Positions 16,699-24,063 of a DNA stretch of 64,000 nucleotides are shown piece by piece (the stretch's first letter is position 1; every line of letters begins with the position of its first letter). The notes under the pieces were generated by a model. The model had not been told where the DNA came from, made no database searches, and was given only the letters and a program-made list of their open reading frames with translations. The translations under genes and the position numbers were made by a program. The stretch comes from Streptomyces spinosus (GTDB lineage: Bacteria; Actinomycetota; Actinomycetes; Streptomycetales; Streptomycetaceae), in NCBI RefSeq assembly GCF_020400655.1, contig NZ_JAINRC010000003.1:248001-312000 (forward strand). Reading direction: 5' to 3'.

Positions 16699-19662
16699 AT
16701 GGACGGTGGGCCGCGAGTACCCGAGCAGCGGCGTGCCGGCTCCGCGCCCGTCGCGGAGCCCGGCCCGCTGCGCTTCGGCGTGCTCGGTCCGGTGCGGGCC
16801 TGGCACGGCGAGGAGGCGCTCAGCACGGGCTCCCCCCAGCAGCGCGCCCTGCTGGCCGCCCTGCTGCTGCGCGAGGGCCGTACGGCCACGGCGGCGGAGC
16901 TGATCGACGCGCTGTGGGGGCCCGAGCCGCCGTCCCAGGCGCTGGCGGCGGTCCGTACGTACGCCTCCCGGCTGCGCAAGGTGCTGAGCCCCGGCGTCCT
17001 GATCAGCGAATCGGGCGGTTACGCGATCCGGGGCCTGCGCGAGGGCGCCCTGGACCTCGCGGTCGCGCAGGACCTGGCGGCGGAGGCGGAGAAGGCGCGG
17101 GGGACGGGCGACCTCGGCCGGGCCCGGTCACTGCTGAACCAGGCCCTGTCGCTCTGGGACGGCGAAGTCCTGGCCGGCGTCCCCGGCCCGTACGCCGAGG
17201 CCCAGCGGGCCCGCCTGGAGGAGTGGCGGCTCGGCCTGCTGGAGACCCGGCTGGACCTGGACCTGGACCAGGGCTGCCATGCGGAGGCGGTCTCGGAACT
17301 GACGGCCCTGACGGCCGCGCACCCGCTGCGTGAACGCCTGCGCGAACTGCTGATGCTCGCGCTGTACCGCAGCGGCCGCCAGGCGGAGGCCCTCGCGGTG
17401 TACGCCGACACCCGCCGCCTGCTGTCGGAGGAGCTGGGGGTCGACCCCCGGCCTGGCCTGAGCGAACTCCAGCAGCGCATCCTCCAGGCGGACCCGGCCC
17501 TCGCGGAGCCGTCCGCCCCCGTGACCGAGCCGACGGCGACCCTGGTCCGCCCGGCCCAGCTCCCCGCTTCCGTCCCCGACTTCACCGGCCGCTCGTCCTT
17601 CGTCTCGGATCTGACGGACGTCCTGTCCTCGGCGTCGGAGGCGGAGGGCCGGGTGATGGCGGTCTCGGCCCTGGCCGGCATCGGCGGCGTGGGCAAGACG
17701 ACCCTCGCGGTCCACGTCGCCCACCGGGCGCGCCCGGCCTTCCCCGACGGCCAGCTGTACGTCGACCTCCAGGGCGCGGGCCCCCGCGCGGCGGAACCGG
17801 AGACGGTCCTGGGCTCCTTCCTGCGGGCCCTGGGCACGCCGGACACCGCGATCCCCGACTCCCTGGAGGAACGCTCGGCGCTGTACCGCTCGGTCCTGGA
17901 CGGCCGCCGGGTCCTGGTGCTGCTGGACAACGCCAAGGACGCGGCGCAGGTGCGGCCGCTGCTGCCGGGGACGGAGGGCTGCGCGGCCCTGGTCACCTCC
18001 CGCGTCCGCATGCTCGACCTCGCCGGCGCCCACCTGGTCGACCTGGACGTCATGTCCCCCGACGAGGCGCTGGCCCTCTTCACGAAGATCGTGGGCGAGG
18101 AGCGGGTGGCGGCGGAGCGCGAGGCCGCGCTGGACGTGGTCGCGGCCTGCGGCTTCCTCCCGCTGGCGATCCGCATCGCGGCCTCCCGCCTGGCGGCCCG
18201 CCGCACCTGGACGGTCTCCGTCCTGGCGGCCAAGCTGGCGGACGAACGCCGCCGCCTGGACGAGCTCCAGGCCGGGGACCTCGCGGTGAAGGCCACCTTC
18301 GAACTCGGCTACGGCCAGCTGGAACCGCCCCAGGCCCGGGCCTTCCGGCTCCTGGGCCTGGCCGACGGCCCGGACATCTCGCTCGCCGCTGCCGCCGCGG
18401 TCCTGGACCTGCCCCCGGAGGACACCGAGGACTTGCTGGAGTCCCTGGTGGACACGTCGCTGCTGGAGTCGGCGGCGCCCGGCCGCTACCGCTTCCACGA
18501 CCTGGTCCGCCTGTACGCGCGAGCCTGCGCGGAGAGGGACGAGTTGCCGCCGCGGGAGCGGGAGGCGGCGATGTCGCGGGTGCTGGACTTTTATCTGGCC
18601 ACGGCGGCTCGGGTGTACGCCATAGAGCGGCCGGGTGACCGGACGGTTGACCATTTGACGCCGACGTCCTACAAGGGCCTCTTCTTCACCGCACGGTCCG
18701 AGGCGCTCGACTGGCTCTTCGCAGAGGCACAGTGCCTGTTGGCCTGTGCCAGTCAGCAAACCACCGGAAGCGGGCTCAGCCGAGCCGTCGACCTCTTGTG
18801 GGCCGCCAAGGACCTGGCGGAATCGGGAGCGAACGCCAAGCAGTACGAAACAGCAGCGAGGGCTCTGCGGGACGCCGCACAGAAGGACGCCGACGTCCGA
18901 GCCGAAAGCCGGGCCAGAACCGCCCTCTCCAACGTCCACCTGGCAGCCGGACGGTACTCCGAGGCTGACGAGGAAGCTCGGCGCGCCGTTGCCCTCGCCT
19001 CCGCGGCGGGAGATGCCGCTCCCATCAGCTGGGCCTCCACCGACCGGGGGATCATCGCTCTCAGCCAGGGCCGATACGAAGAAGCGGAAGAATTCCTCAC
19101 CACCGCCAAGAACGGTTACCGAGCCGACGGCAACCGGCCCGGTGAGGCCAACTCGCTGTGCAATCTGTCCCGGCTCTACGAGCGTATGAACCGCACCTCC
19201 GAAGCTGTGAGTCTGGCCCAGCAGGGCGTCGACATCTTCCAGCAACTCGGTATGACCCTGCGCCTTGCCAACGGCCGCTACGCCTTGGGGGTCGCGCTGG
19301 TACGAGCCGGGCGATATGCCGAAGGCCTGAGCCAACTCTCCGAAGCCCTGACCATGTTCGGCACCAACCGACAGCGGCTGTGGGAGGGGACGACACACTT
19401 CCGTATCGCCCAACTCCACTTGACAACCGAACGCCCGGCGCAGGCCGCGCAGCACGCCGAGCAGGCCCTGGCCATCGGCTTCATCGGCGGCGACCTGATC
19501 CGCGGAAGCGTACTCAGCACGCTCGGCAAGAGCCTTCACGCTCTGGGCCAGTCGGACAGGGCACGAACCTGTTGGCAGGAGGCCCTCCTCCTGCTGGAAC
19601 AATCGGGAGCACCCGAAGCCGCCGAGGTGCGAGCACTGCTGGCACCGCTGGAGGCGTCCTGA
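16699..19662 (+). CDS. afsR: AfsR, SARP-type global regulator of secondary metabolism
   Basis: A 987-residue cytoplasmic activator. Domains in order: OmpR-like winged helix (about 25-105), bacterial transcriptional activator domain (about 105-260), NB-ARC ATPase with P-loop GIGGVGKTT (Lys333), a winged-helix/LRR-like connector, and TPR repeats (about 620-980). AfsR is phosphorylated by AfsK and activates afsS. Identification rests on this architecture plus afsS directly downstream and afsK nearby. ATG 16699 follows GAGGGGG by eight bases. The last third of the gene (from about 18640) has clearly weaker GC3 bias than the first two thirds. Confidence 0.93.
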   Translation: MDGGPRVPEQRRAGSAPVAEPGPLRFGVLGPVRAWHGEEALSTGSPQQRALLAALLLREGRTATAAELIDALWGPEPPSQALAAVRTYASRLRKVLSPGVLISESGGYAIRGLREGALDLAVAQDLAAEAEKARGTGDLGRARSLLNQALSLWDGEVLAGVPGPYAEAQRARLEEWRLGLLETRLDLDLDQGCHAEAVSELTALTAAHPLRERLRELLMLALYRSGRQAEALAVYADTRRLLSEELGVDPRPGLSELQQRILQADPALAEPSAPVTEPTATLVRPAQLPASVPDFTGRSSFVSDLTDVLSSASEAEGRVMAVSALAGIGGVGKTTLAVHVAHRARPAFPDGQLYVDLQGAGPRAAEPETVLGSFLRALGTPDTAIPDSLEERSALYRSVLDGRRVLVLLDNAKDAAQVRPLLPGTEGCAALVTSRVRMLDLAGAHLVDLDVMSPDEALALFTKIVGEERVAAEREAALDVVAACGFLPLAIRIAASRLAARRTWTVSVLAAKLADERRRLDELQAGDLAVKATFELGYGQLEPPQARAFRLLGLADGPDISLAAAAAVLDLPPEDTEDLLESLVDTSLLESAAPGRYRFHDLVRLYARACAERDELPPREREAAMSRVLDFYLATAARVYAIERPGDRTVDHLTPTSYKGLFFTARSEALDWLFAEAQCLLACASQQTTGSGLSRAVDLLWAAKDLAESGANAKQYETAARALRDAAQKDADVRAESRARTALSNVHLAAGRYSEADEEARRAVALASAAGDAAPISWASTDRGIIALSQGRYEEAEEFLTTAKNGYRADGNRPGEANSLCNLSRLYERMNRTSEAVSLAQQGVDIFQQLGMTLRLANGRYALGVALVRAGRYAEGLSQLSEALTMFGTNRQRLWEGTTHFRIAQLHLTTERPAQAAQHAEQALAIGFIGGDLIRGSVLSTLGKSLHALGQSDRARTCWQEALLLLEQSGAPEAAEVRALLAPLEAS

Positions 19663-19678
19663 GCCGGCCGTCGTCGAC

Positions 19679-19711
19679 GTTCATCAAACGTTTATGACCA
19701 CCTGGCACTGT
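19679..19711 (+). promoter_or_regulatory. afsS promoter with AfsR/PhoP-type direct repeats
   Basis: Two adjacent 11-bp units, GTTCATCAAAC (19679-19689) and GTTTATGACCA (19690-19700), resemble the direct repeats recognised by AfsR and PhoP at the afsS promoter of S. coelicolor. A -10-like CACTGT follows at 19706-19711, five bases after the repeat, as expected for a SARP site that substitutes for the -35 box. The predicted leader to afsS is about 150 nt. Confidence 0.75.
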
Positions 19712-19781
19712 CGAAGCAACGGCCCGTCGCGTCGGGGGACGTCCGGGTCGCACCGAGCCCACGGGGGGGCTCCGGCCATGT

Positions 19782-19824
19782 GCCTCTGTCCGGCGATACT
19801 CGGGGGAGATCACCGGACAGAGGC
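19782..19824 (+). promoter_or_regulatory. Strong hairpin in the afsS leader
   Basis: Perfect 12-bp arms GCCTCTGTCCGG and CCGGACAGAGGC with a 19-nt loop lie between the predicted afsS promoter and the afsS start, ending 41 bases before the ATG. It may be an attenuator or leader structure; it could also be a terminator for afsR transcripts. Confidence 0.6.
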
Positions 19825-19865
19825 GCCTGACTCACTTGATCACCACTCCCAGGGGGAGCCTGAAC

Positions 19866-20051
19866 ATGAGCAACACCGAGAAGCAGACGACGGACGTCAC
19901 CACGATGGAGAACCACGCTCCCGTTCCGCCGGCCCTCCAAGAGAACCCGGCACAGAGCACCCAGAAGTCCGAGCCGTCGACCGACGAGCAGATCACCACC
20001 CTGGAGAACCACGCGCCCGTCCCGCCGGCCCTGGACCTGGGCAACAAGTAA
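19866..20051 (+). CDS. afsS: AfsS, small sigma-factor-like regulatory protein
   Basis: A 61-residue acidic protein downstream of afsR. It contains two copies of a repeated unit, TMENHAPVPPAL (residues 13-24) and TLENHAPVPPAL (45-56), matching the T-x2-DNHMPxxPA repeat described for AfsS. AfsS is the output of AfsK/AfsR signalling and stimulates antibiotic synthesis by an incompletely understood route. ATG 19866 has GGGGGAG seven bases upstream. A perfect 14-bp hairpin terminator follows. A RiPP precursor was considered but the repeat and the context fit AfsS. Confidence 0.93.
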   Translation: MSNTEKQTTDVTTMENHAPVPPALQENPAQSTQKSEPSTDEQITTLENHAPVPPALDLGNK

Positions 20052-20070
20052 GCCACCACCCCGACGGGGA

Positions 20071-20108
20071 TCGGCCGCGGCGGCGCGGAGGGGAGCCGCC
20101 GCGGCCGA
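20071..20108 (+). terminator. Terminator after afsS
   Basis: Perfect 14-bp GC-rich arms (20071-20084 and 20095-20108) around a 10-nt loop begin 20 bases after the afsS stop. The next gene is convergent, so it may work in both directions. Confidence 0.8.
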
Positions 20109-20214
20109 GGTGTGTGGGAGGGCAAGATCCAGCCAGATGCCGTGACACGGCAGCACGTCTCCAGGGCCGGGCGAATGCTCGGTCCCTCGTCGTGTGCGCC
20201 GCCGGGCGGGCCGG

Positions 20215-20829
20215 TCAGGCCCCCTCCGCCAGTTCGCACCACACGGTCTTCTCCACCCCCTGCTCGACACCCCACCGGAGGGTCACCGCGTCGATCAGGG
20301 CGAGACCGCGGCCCGCCTCGTCGTCGTCTCCGGCAGGCAGGAGCACCGGCACGGCTTTCGGCTCCGGGTCGGTGACCTCGATGCGGATGCGTCCATCGCC
20401 CGTCCGGGCCACCCGTACGCGGACACAGGCCCCCTCCCCCACATGCCGGATGACGTTCCCGACGAGTTCGGTGACGCAGAGCTGGACGTCGGCGCAGGGC
20501 GCGTCCAGGTAGCGGCGAACGGTACGGCGCAGCCCTTGTAGTGCCTTCGGTACGGCGACCACCTCGACGTCCAGCGGCGGCCGGTCCGGCGCGCGTTCCT
20601 CACCCCGCAGCGCCCTGGCCAGTTCGCGTGCCGTCGCCGCGTTGCAGTTGCCGAGCGCGACCAGGCCGGCCGGGGGCTGGTACGTGCCCGCGAAGCTCGG
20701 CAGGTCCACCCGCAGCGAGGGCAGGGTGATGCCGCGTGCGGACAGCGCCTCGCGCAGGTCGTCCACGCAGAGGGTGGTGTCGTAGACGGAGTTGACGCGC
20801 GGGACGGAGGGGGGATTCGAGGGCGACAC
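20215..20829 (-). CDS. ATP-binding anti-sigma-factor-like protein (HATPase_c_2)
   Basis: A 204-residue cytoplasmic protein with a C-terminal GHKL ATPase domain: the N box CVTELVGNVIRHV (about 116-128), the G1-like VTDPEPKAVPVL and the G2-like GRGLALIDAV (about 172-181). It resembles RsbW/SpoIIAB kinases but also the HATPase proteins paired with WhiJ-like regulators in Streptomyces abaA-type loci. It is divergent from such a regulator (20950), with a palindrome in the shared 120-bp promoter region. GTG 20829 has GGAAGG upstream. Whether it has a sigma-factor target is unknown. Confidence 0.82.
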   Translation of the reverse strand: MSPSNPPSVPRVNSVYDTTLCVDDLREALSARGITLPSLRVDLPSFAGTYQPPAGLVALGNCNAATARELARALRGEERAPDRPPLDVEVVAVPKALQGLRRTVRRYLDAPCADVQLCVTELVGNVIRHVGEGACVRVRVARTGDGRIRIEVTDPEPKAVPVLLPAGDDDEAGRGLALIDAVTLRWGVEQGVEKTVWCELAEGA

Positions 20830-20854
20830 GGTTGCGCGGACCTTCCTGTGCGGA

Positions 20855-20874
20855 CTGTGATGAACCAGTCACAG
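20855..20874. promoter_or_regulatory. CTGTGA-N8-TCACAG inverted repeat between divergent genes
   Basis: A 20-bp palindrome with 6-bp arms is placed between the HATPase gene and the WhiJ-like gene. It is a plausible autoregulatory operator for the WhiJ-like protein. Confidence 0.45.
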
Positions 20875-20949
20875 AGTGATGCCCACGCCGGTACCTTTTG
20901 AAGAGGTTTCGGCTGCGCAAGCACATCTGGCAAACGGCGGTGACGAGTT

Positions 20950-21801
20950 ATGCCCCCACGCAAAGACCCGGACGCCTCGGCGAACGTCCCCTCCTTCTAC
21001 GGCGCCGAGTTGCGTTATCAGCGTGAGCTGGCGGGGCTCACCTTGGAGCAGTTGGCGGAGGGAAGCTTCCGGGGCGTGCCGTTCCTGAGCCAGATCGAGC
21101 GGGGGGAGCGGCGGATGCCGGTGGATCTGGCCCGGCACGTCGACAAGGTGCTGGGGACGGACGGGTTTTTCGAGCGGCGGTGTGAAGACGCGCGCCGGGC
21201 ACGGCAGTCGGGGCACGCGGAGTACTTCGCGGATGTGGCGGAGATGGAGCGGCACGCGGAGACGATCGAGGACTGGGCTCCGATGCTCGTACCGGGCCTG
21301 CTGCAGACGCAGGCCTACGCGGAGGCCGTCGTCCACACGTCGCTGCCCTGGCTGCCGCCCGCGACCGTCGACAAGCAGGTCCGGGCCCGGCTGGAGCGCG
21401 CGAAGATCTGGGACCGGGAGGAGCGGCCCTCGTTCTGGGCGGTGCTGCACGAGTCCCTCGTCCGCAAGCCCCTGCTGCCCCCGACGGAGATGGCGGAGCA
21501 GTTGGAGCACATCGCTCAGGTGATCCGCTCCACGCAGGGCGTTCTGCAGATCCTCCCGGAAACGGCGCACGCCCACCCGTTCATGATGGGCATGATGAGG
21601 GTGATGACCTTTCCGGACGCCCCGCCGGTGGCCTACACCGAAGGGCTCCACAACGGCCAACTCATCGACTATCCGGCGCTCGTGAAGGGCTACCGCAGGT
21701 CGTACGATCTGCTCAGGGCCGCGGCACTACCGCCAGAGGCGTCCCTGGCCATGGTCGAACGAGCGGCGGAGGACTATCGAGATGGCAAGCACCGGGACTG
21801 A
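20950..21801 (+). CDS. WhiJ-like helix-turn-helix regulator (XRE + DUF5753)
   Basis: A 283-residue DNA-binding protein. The N-terminal helix-turn-helix spans about residues 15-70 (AGLTLEQLAEGSFRGVPFLSQIERG), and the DUF5753 region follows with LVPGLLQTQAYAEAVV. The 3' end overlaps the DUF397 gene by 20 bp, so the two are translationally coupled; together with the divergent HATPase gene they make the classical three-part WhiJ/AbaA-type module. ATG 20950 has only a weak ribosome binding site. DNA target unknown. Confidence 0.9.
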   Translation: MPPRKDPDASANVPSFYGAELRYQRELAGLTLEQLAEGSFRGVPFLSQIERGERRMPVDLARHVDKVLGTDGFFERRCEDARRARQSGHAEYFADVAEMERHAETIEDWAPMLVPGLLQTQAYAEAVVHTSLPWLPPATVDKQVRARLERAKIWDREERPSFWAVLHESLVRKPLLPPTEMAEQLEHIAQVIRSTQGVLQILPETAHAHPFMMGMMRVMTFPDAPPVAYTEGLHNGQLIDYPALVKGYRRSYDLLRAAALPPEASLAMVERAAEDYRDGKHRD

Positions 21802-21985
21802 CCTGAGCACCGCCGTGTGGCGCAAGAGCAGCTACAGCAACGGCAGCGGCGGCGAGTGCGTCGAAGTGGCCGACGCACACCCCGGCCTCGTGCCCGTCCG
21901 CGACTCCAAGAGGCCCGAGGACGGACCCGTGCTCCTCTTCCGTCCCCTCGCCTGGAGTGCCTTCCTGGACTCCCTGAAGGGCTGA
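21782..21985 (+). CDS. DUF397 small protein
   Basis: A 67-residue protein with the full DUF397 core: VWRKSSYSNGSGGECVEVA followed by VPVRDSKRPEDGPVLLF and WSAFLDSLKG. Such proteins are partners of WhiJ-like regulators. Its start lies inside the upstream regulator gene (20-bp overlap). Confidence 0.92.
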   Translation: MASTGTDLSTAVWRKSSYSNGSGGECVEVADAHPGLVPVRDSKRPEDGPVLLFRPLAWSAFLDSLKG

Positions 21986-21995
21986 ACCCGCTCGG

Positions 21996-22004
21996 TTATC
22001 CACA
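21996..22004 (+). other. DnaA-box-like sequence TTATCCACA
   Basis: A perfect nine-base match to the classical DnaA box between the DUF397 and AbiEi-like genes. Single occurrence; function unproven. Confidence 0.3.
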
Positions 22005-22043
22005 GGGCAAGCGGCAGGTCACGGTTTCTGCGATCTTGCCCGT

Positions 22044-22979
22044 GTGGAGCGGATCGACTTGAGGGCGCTGGCGGACAGAGGCGTCCTCCTCACCTCCCGT
22101 GCCGTGAAGGCCGGTTGGCCCAGGCGTAGCCTGTCGCGCGCGCTACGGGCGGAGGGCTGGACGCAGCTCCGGCACGGTGCCTGGGCCGAGCCGGGATGCG
22201 AGCCGGACCTGTTCACCCACCTCCGGGCCGTCCAGCTCGGCGTACCGAGGTTAGTCGTGAGCCACGGTTCCGCGGCTGCCCTCTGGAGGATCGAGTTGCT
22301 CGGCGGTGACCGCAGGGCGCCGCTGGACTTCATCGATCCGCAGCTCGGCGTGCACCGCCTGGGCAAAGGCGTGCGTGTGCACCGGATGCCACTCGGCGGA
22401 GGCGACGTGGTGGAAAGGCGGGGGCTACGGCTCACCACCCCGACCCGCACCTGTGCCGATCTCCTTCGCCGCGGCCCACGTGACTCTGCGATCGTCGCCG
22501 TGGACTCGGCCCTGGCGTACCGCAGGGTCGGGCGAGTCCGACGCGCTCCCCTGGTTCGCCAGGTGAAGATCGCCCGCGCGCTGGGGAGGGGCTCGCGGGG
22601 GTCGGTCCGGGCCCTGGACTGGCTCCGGCTGACCGATCCGCTCGCCGGCTCTCCCGCCGAGACGGTCGCCCGCCTGCGCATGTACGACGCAGGGCTGCAC
22701 CCCGAGAGCCAGGCCGAGCTGCGCACCCCGGACGGCAGTCGCCGCGTCGTCGACTTCCTCTTCCGGGCGGCGGGGCTCGCCGTGGAGATCGAAGGGTACG
22801 CCTACCACGGCACCCGTGAAGCCCACCGCAGGGACATCGACCGGTTCAACCAGCTCCTGCGCTGCCCCGAGATCCGCAGCCTCCTCCGCTTCAGCGCCGA
22901 GGACGTTTTCCGGCGGCCTGCGTACATGGTCACGGAGATCAGGGCCACGCTGGTTTCCCTGACCGGCGATTCCACGTGA
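22044..22979 (+). CDS. AbiEi-antitoxin-like protein with DUF559/Vsr-like C-terminal domain, TTA codon
   Basis: A 311-residue protein. The N-terminal part (winged-helix LLTSRAVKAGWPRRSLSRAL, then a region ending LTTPTRTCADLLRR) resembles AbiEi-type antitoxins. Residues about 225-300 (GSRRVVDFLFRAAGLAVEIEGYAYHG) resemble DUF559/Vsr-like nuclease folds, with Asp and Glu at plausible catalytic positions. Such proteins are common orphans in actinobacteria and no AbiEii toxin gene is adjacent. Codon 70 (22251-22253) is TTA, so translation may depend on the bldA tRNA. GTG 22044 is the likely start. Confidence 0.7.
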   Translation: MERIDLRALADRGVLLTSRAVKAGWPRRSLSRALRAEGWTQLRHGAWAEPGCEPDLFTHLRAVQLGVPRLVVSHGSAAALWRIELLGGDRRAPLDFIDPQLGVHRLGKGVRVHRMPLGGGDVVERRGLRLTTPTRTCADLLRRGPRDSAIVAVDSALAYRRVGRVRRAPLVRQVKIARALGRGSRGSVRALDWLRLTDPLAGSPAETVARLRMYDAGLHPESQAELRTPDGSRRVVDFLFRAAGLAVEIEGYAYHGTREAHRRDIDRFNQLLRCPEIRSLLRFSAEDVFRRPAYMVTEIRATLVSLTGDST

Positions 22980-22984
22980 CCGTT

Positions 22985-23758
22985 GGGCCGCTCGCTTCCC
23001 GGCCAGTGTCGGGCTTCCGCGGTCCGCGTCAAGGGCGCGTTCCGCGTCGCCTTCGGCGATGGGCCTCCGGCCCACCCTTGACCCGGCCCGCTCCAGCCCG
23101 GGGAAGAAGCGAGCGAGCGGCCCGGAGAGGCGGTGGCCCCGGCCGGTACCGGGCCCTCGGGTCGGCTGGGTCCGCATCGTCGGCAAGGGTGCGCGAACGC
23201 GCCTCGCCTGCACGCCAGGTGGGCTAAGCGGCGAACGGTGAGTGGGTGGGGCGCGGCAGCGCCTCTCATGCACGCCGGGTGAGATCGGCGACTGCGGCTC
23301 ATGCCGGGAACCCGGGGAGTCCCGGGTTCCCCGGCGGCCTCACCTCGCCCCTCCAGGCGGTGATTGGTGCAATCGGGCCAAGCGGCGGGGTAGGTCTGGT
23401 GGCGGGAGGTCCGCTAGAGGTGGCCCGAATCCGCCAATCACCGATTTCCTGTGACCCGAGGGGCTCATGGGACGCCAGCCCGTCCCTCGCTCCCCCACCG
23501 CCGGGACGGTGGCCGCCGAAGCGGCCCGGCGTGCAGGCGAGGCGCCGACGCGTACCCCTGGCGCCGGGTGAGTGCCCGGCTGGGTTGCGGGCCCGGTACC
23601 GGTAGGCGCCCACTTTCCCCCGGCCGCCCGCTCGCTTCTCCCCCGTGCTGGAGTGAGCCGAGTCAAGGGTGGCCCGGAGGGCCATCGCCGAAGGCGACGC
23701 GCAGCGCCCTTTACTCGGGTCGCGGAAGCACGACACTGGCAAGGAAGCGGGCGGCCGG
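22985..23758. repeat. Giant imperfect inverted repeat (foldback element, ~770 bp)
   Basis: Both halves of this stretch are reverse complements of each other over about 265 bp per arm. Examples: CCAGTGTC at 23003 pairs with GACACTGG at 23732; GCCTCGCCTGCACGCC at 23201 pairs with GGCGTGCAGGCGAGGC at 23528; both pairs centre on 23371-23372. A further pair near the middle (23359-23380 with 23421-23442, 19 of 22 matching) centres on 23400. The left half alone has a perfect 11-bp hairpin at 23306-23331. No convincing gene lies inside. It starts six bases after the AbiEi-like stop and ends where a truncated gene remnant begins. Confidence 0.8.
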
Positions 23759-23844
23759 GTTCAGCCCACAGCGACCCTTTCAGCACCGGCCCGGGTCACC
23801 CCCTTCCGTACCTTTCCGCTCGTTGCGTGGGAGAGCCGGCACGA

Positions 23845-24060
23845 ACTCCACCGACCTCGGGCGTCGACCGGGACGCCGTCATCGCGGGGTATCCGGCCGA
23901 GGCGGTGCAGGGGTCCGTGCGGGCGCTGTGGGCGGCCCGGGAGGCCTCGCTCGCCCAGGTGTTCGCGCAGGCGCCGCACCTGATCGCGCTGGGCAACCTG
24001 CCGGCCGGGCGGCAGGCGGAGCTGTTCGCCGCCCGCCGCCGGGAGTTCCGGGTGCGCTGA
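23845..24060 (+). pseudogene. 3' remnant of an enoyl-CoA hydratase/isomerase gene
   Basis: The frame ending at 24060 reads GYPAEAVQGSVRALWAARE, then APHLIALGNLPAGRQAELFA and EFRVR. This resembles the last ~65 residues of actinobacterial enoyl-CoA hydratase family proteins. Upstream in the same frame there is only repeat-element sequence and no start or crotonase core, so the gene has lost its 5' part. The 5' boundary given here is approximate. Confidence 0.55.
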
Positions 24061-24063
24061 CGG

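Noticed and set aside
19866..20051. Small repeated peptide next to a SARP regulator, considered as a RiPP precursor
   Set aside because: The ENH..P..PA repeats and location directly after afsR match AfsS, and no RiPP maturation enzyme is nearby.
23026..23760. Open frames inside the foldback repeat
   Set aside because: They overlap in all six frames, have no homology that I recognise and follow the inverted-repeat structure.
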